From contig NZ_JNWZ01000003.1 in the NCBI RefSeq assembly GCF_000716545.1, positions 153,845 through 217,844 on the forward strand: a stretch of DNA of 64,000 bases. Reading direction: 5' to 3'. Both the position numbers and the translations under genes were made by a program. The stretch comes from Kitasatospora phosalacinea. GTDB lineage: Bacteria; Actinomycetota; Actinomycetes; Streptomycetales; Streptomycetaceae. The notes beneath the pieces are model-generated. The model worked only from the letters and a program-made list of their open reading frames with translations. It made no database searches and was not told where the DNA came from. Shown piece after piece: positions 62,772 to 64,000 of this stretch (its first letter is position 1; every line of letters begins with the position of its first letter).

Positions 62772-62880
62772 GAGCCGCGACGATAGCCCGGCACCGGGCG
62801 GTTCGTCCACGCCCCGAGCATCCCTGGCAAACCCCGGCAAGGGGCGCCGGCGCGGAGCCGAGCGCCCCCGGGCTCCGCGC

Positions 62881-63192
62881 TCAGAGGTCGAACTTGCCTC
62901 GCTTCTCCTCCGGCACCAGGTCCACGTACTCCGGGTGCTTGGCGATCCAGCCGCGGATGAACGGGCAGTACGGCAGGACGCTCGCGCCGCGCTCGCGGAC
63001 GGCGTCCAGCGCGGCGCGGGCCAGCTTGCCGCCGAGGCCCTGGCCCTCGAACGCGGGGTCGATGACGGTGTGCGTGAAGGCCACCGTCCGCCCCTCGTCG
63101 CGGAGTTGGTACTCGGCGAAGCCGGCCTGCCCGGCGTCGGTGCTGATCTCGAAGCGGGACTGCTCGGTGTTGTCGCGGACCTGGGGTTCCAT
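62881..63192 (-). CDS. GNAT-fold N-acetyltransferase, small type
   Basis: A 103-residue protein of the YjdJ-type GNAT group: FEGQGLGGKLARAALDAVR is the acetyl-CoA binding loop and LPYCPFIRGWIAKHPEYVDLV the C-terminal hallmark. Such small proteins acetylate unknown substrates. ATG 63192 is used. 18 bp upstream is the FMN reductase gene in the same direction. Confidence 0.9.
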   Translation of the reverse strand: MEPQVRDNTEQSRFEISTDAGQAGFAEYQLRDEGRTVAFTHTVIDPAFEGQGLGGKLARAALDAVRERGASVLPYCPFIRGWIAKHPEYVDLVPEEKRGKFDL

Positions 63193-63210
63193 GGTGATGC
63201 CTCCTGGGTG

Positions 63211-63834
63211 TCAGCGGGCGCGCAGCGCCGCGAGTTGCTGGGCGAAGGGGACGACCTGCTCGGCCGCCCGGGCGCGGGGGGCGGTGGGCCGGCCGGCGAG
63301 GCTCTCGGTGAGTTCGCCGGCCGCGCGGGCGATCCGTCCGGCGAGCGAGCCGTCGGCGCCGTTCGCGCCCCAGTCCTCGGAGGCGGCGAAGACGGCGGTG
63401 GGGACGACCACGGCGCGCAGGTAGGAGAACAGCGGCCGCATCGCGTGTTCGAGGGCGAGGCTGTGCCGGGCGGTGCCGCCGGTGGCGGCGATCAGCACGG
63501 GCTTGCCGGTCAGCGCGTCCTTGTCGAGCACGTCCACGAAGGACTTGAACAGGCCGCTGTAGGACGCGGAGAAGATCGGCGTGACGGCGATCAGCCCGTC
63601 CGCCTCCTCCACCGCCCGGACGGCCTCGCGCAGCGCGGGCGGCGGGAAGCCGGTGACCAGGTTGTCGGCGATGTCGCGGGCGAGTCCGCGCAGTTCGACG
63701 ACCTGGACGTCCACCTCCCGGCCGGCTTCGCGCAGGTCGCGGGCGGTGGCCTCGGCGAGGCGGTCGGCGAGCAGCCGGGTGGAGGAGGGGACGCTCAGCC
63801 CGGCCGTCACCACGACGAGCTTGAGGGCGTTCAC
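63211..63834 (-). CDS. NADPH-dependent FMN reductase
   Basis: A 207-residue flavodoxin-fold reductase of the CE1759 group: VTAGLSVPSSTRLLADRLAE binds FMN phosphate and VTPIFSASYSGLFKSFVDV lines the flavin. It supplies reduced FMN to the LLM-type monooxygenase upstream, whose stop overlaps its GTG start (GTGA). Confidence 0.93.
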   Translation of the reverse strand: MNALKLVVVTAGLSVPSSTRLLADRLAEATARDLREAGREVDVQVVELRGLARDIADNLVTGFPPPALREAVRAVEEADGLIAVTPIFSASYSGLFKSFVDVLDKDALTGKPVLIAATGGTARHSLALEHAMRPLFSYLRAVVVPTAVFAASEDWGANGADGSLAGRIARAAGELTESLAGRPTAPRARAAEQVVPFAQQLAALRAR

Positions 63835-64000
63835 TTGGCCGCCACCTCCTTGTCCTGCTTGGCCGCCAGGCGGGCGGCGTGGGTGGGCCCGTCGGGGACG
63901 CCCGCCGGGCGGTTCTTGGCGAACTCGGCGCGCAGCACGGGGACGACCTCCTCGCCGAGCAGGTCGAGCTGTTCCAGGACGGTCTTGAGCGGGAGCCCGG
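63831..64000 (-). CDS. LLM class FMN-dependent monooxygenase, C-terminal end (partial)
   Basis: The last about 55 residues of a luciferase-like monooxygenase; most of it lies beyond the window. The ending LPLKTVLEQLDLLGEEVVPV then LRAEFAKNRPAGVP matches LLM oxidoreductases that pair with CE1759-type FMN reductases. Its stop overlaps the reductase start by GTGA. Confidence 0.8.
   Translation of the reverse strand, partial: GLPLKTVLEQLDLLGEEVVPVLRAEFAKNRPAGVPDGPTHAARLAAKQDKEVAAK

Overview
The window is very GC-rich (roughly 73-75%) with almost every codon ending in G or C, GTG/TTG starts beside GGAGG-type ribosome sites, long spurious antisense reading frames, and gene types usual for streptomycetes (PucR and MocR regulators, Ser/Thr kinase with an extracellular tail, RsbW-like ATPase, SPW protein, chitinase with a DasR-like site). 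I read it as a chromosomal segment of a Streptomycetaceae member (Streptomyces or Kitasatospora; the sequence alone does not let me choose). I see no tRNA, rRNA, CRISPR array, insertion sequence, prophage or integration site.

Layout. 1-4419: end of an MFS exporter with its divergent TetR regulator, an OmpR-type two-component system, and a small secreted protein coupled to a lipoprotein. 4420-9319: a short Cys-rich leader peptide, cysteine dioxygenase plus rhodanese, then a complete glycine-betaine-type ABC importer. 9320-18925: a GH18 chitinase under a DasR-like operator, a Bcr/CflA exporter, small membrane proteins, a glutaryl-CoA-type dehydrogenase, fumarase C, an SPW membrane protein and a phosphoribosyltransferase-hydrolase fusion. 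18926-23570: a compact homogentisate operon (hppD, hmgA, an uncharacterised gene, fahA) bounded by a palindrome and a strong terminator. 23571-32810: two crotonase-family enzymes, a decayed VanZ-like gene, a double-RCK membrane channel protein, small membrane proteins, a secreted lipase and a PucR regulator.

33006-43751: LysE exporter with an Lrp regulator, an orphan YwqJ-like deaminase, an ABM monooxygenase-fold protein, a Cys-rich zinc protein, an EI24 membrane protein, a nucleoside deaminase, a gene broken by an exact 62-bp tandem duplication, a lipase maturation factor, an EamA exporter and an orphan sugar-binding lipoprotein. 43752-54799: a tandem pair of unknown proteins sharing motifs, EamA/MocR divergent pair, a PfkB sugar kinase, a decayed alpha/beta hydrolase, a ROK sugar kinase, AraC plus methyltransferase, a YdcF-like membrane protein and a DHA2 exporter with a C-terminal winged-helix-like tail. 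54800-64000: Ser/Thr kinase, AraC, an FMN alpha-hydroxy-acid oxidase, RsbW-like ATPase, a LuxR regulator remnant, an Lrp regulator divergent from a trans-sulfuration enzyme, a DUF1028 protein, a GNAT acetyltransferase and an FMN reductase/LLM monooxygenase pair cut by the window end.

Most of this is ordinary chromosomal gene content. The points that stand out are the cysteine-responsive leader ahead of cysteine dioxygenase, the unassigned gene inside the homogentisate operon that lacks a maleylacetoacetate isomerase gene, the orphan deaminase, the 62-bp duplication that splits one gene, the tandem DR-VWP/DPW-TGPW pair, and three gene remnants that appear to have decayed by the same T-to-C (Leu-to-Pro) pattern.
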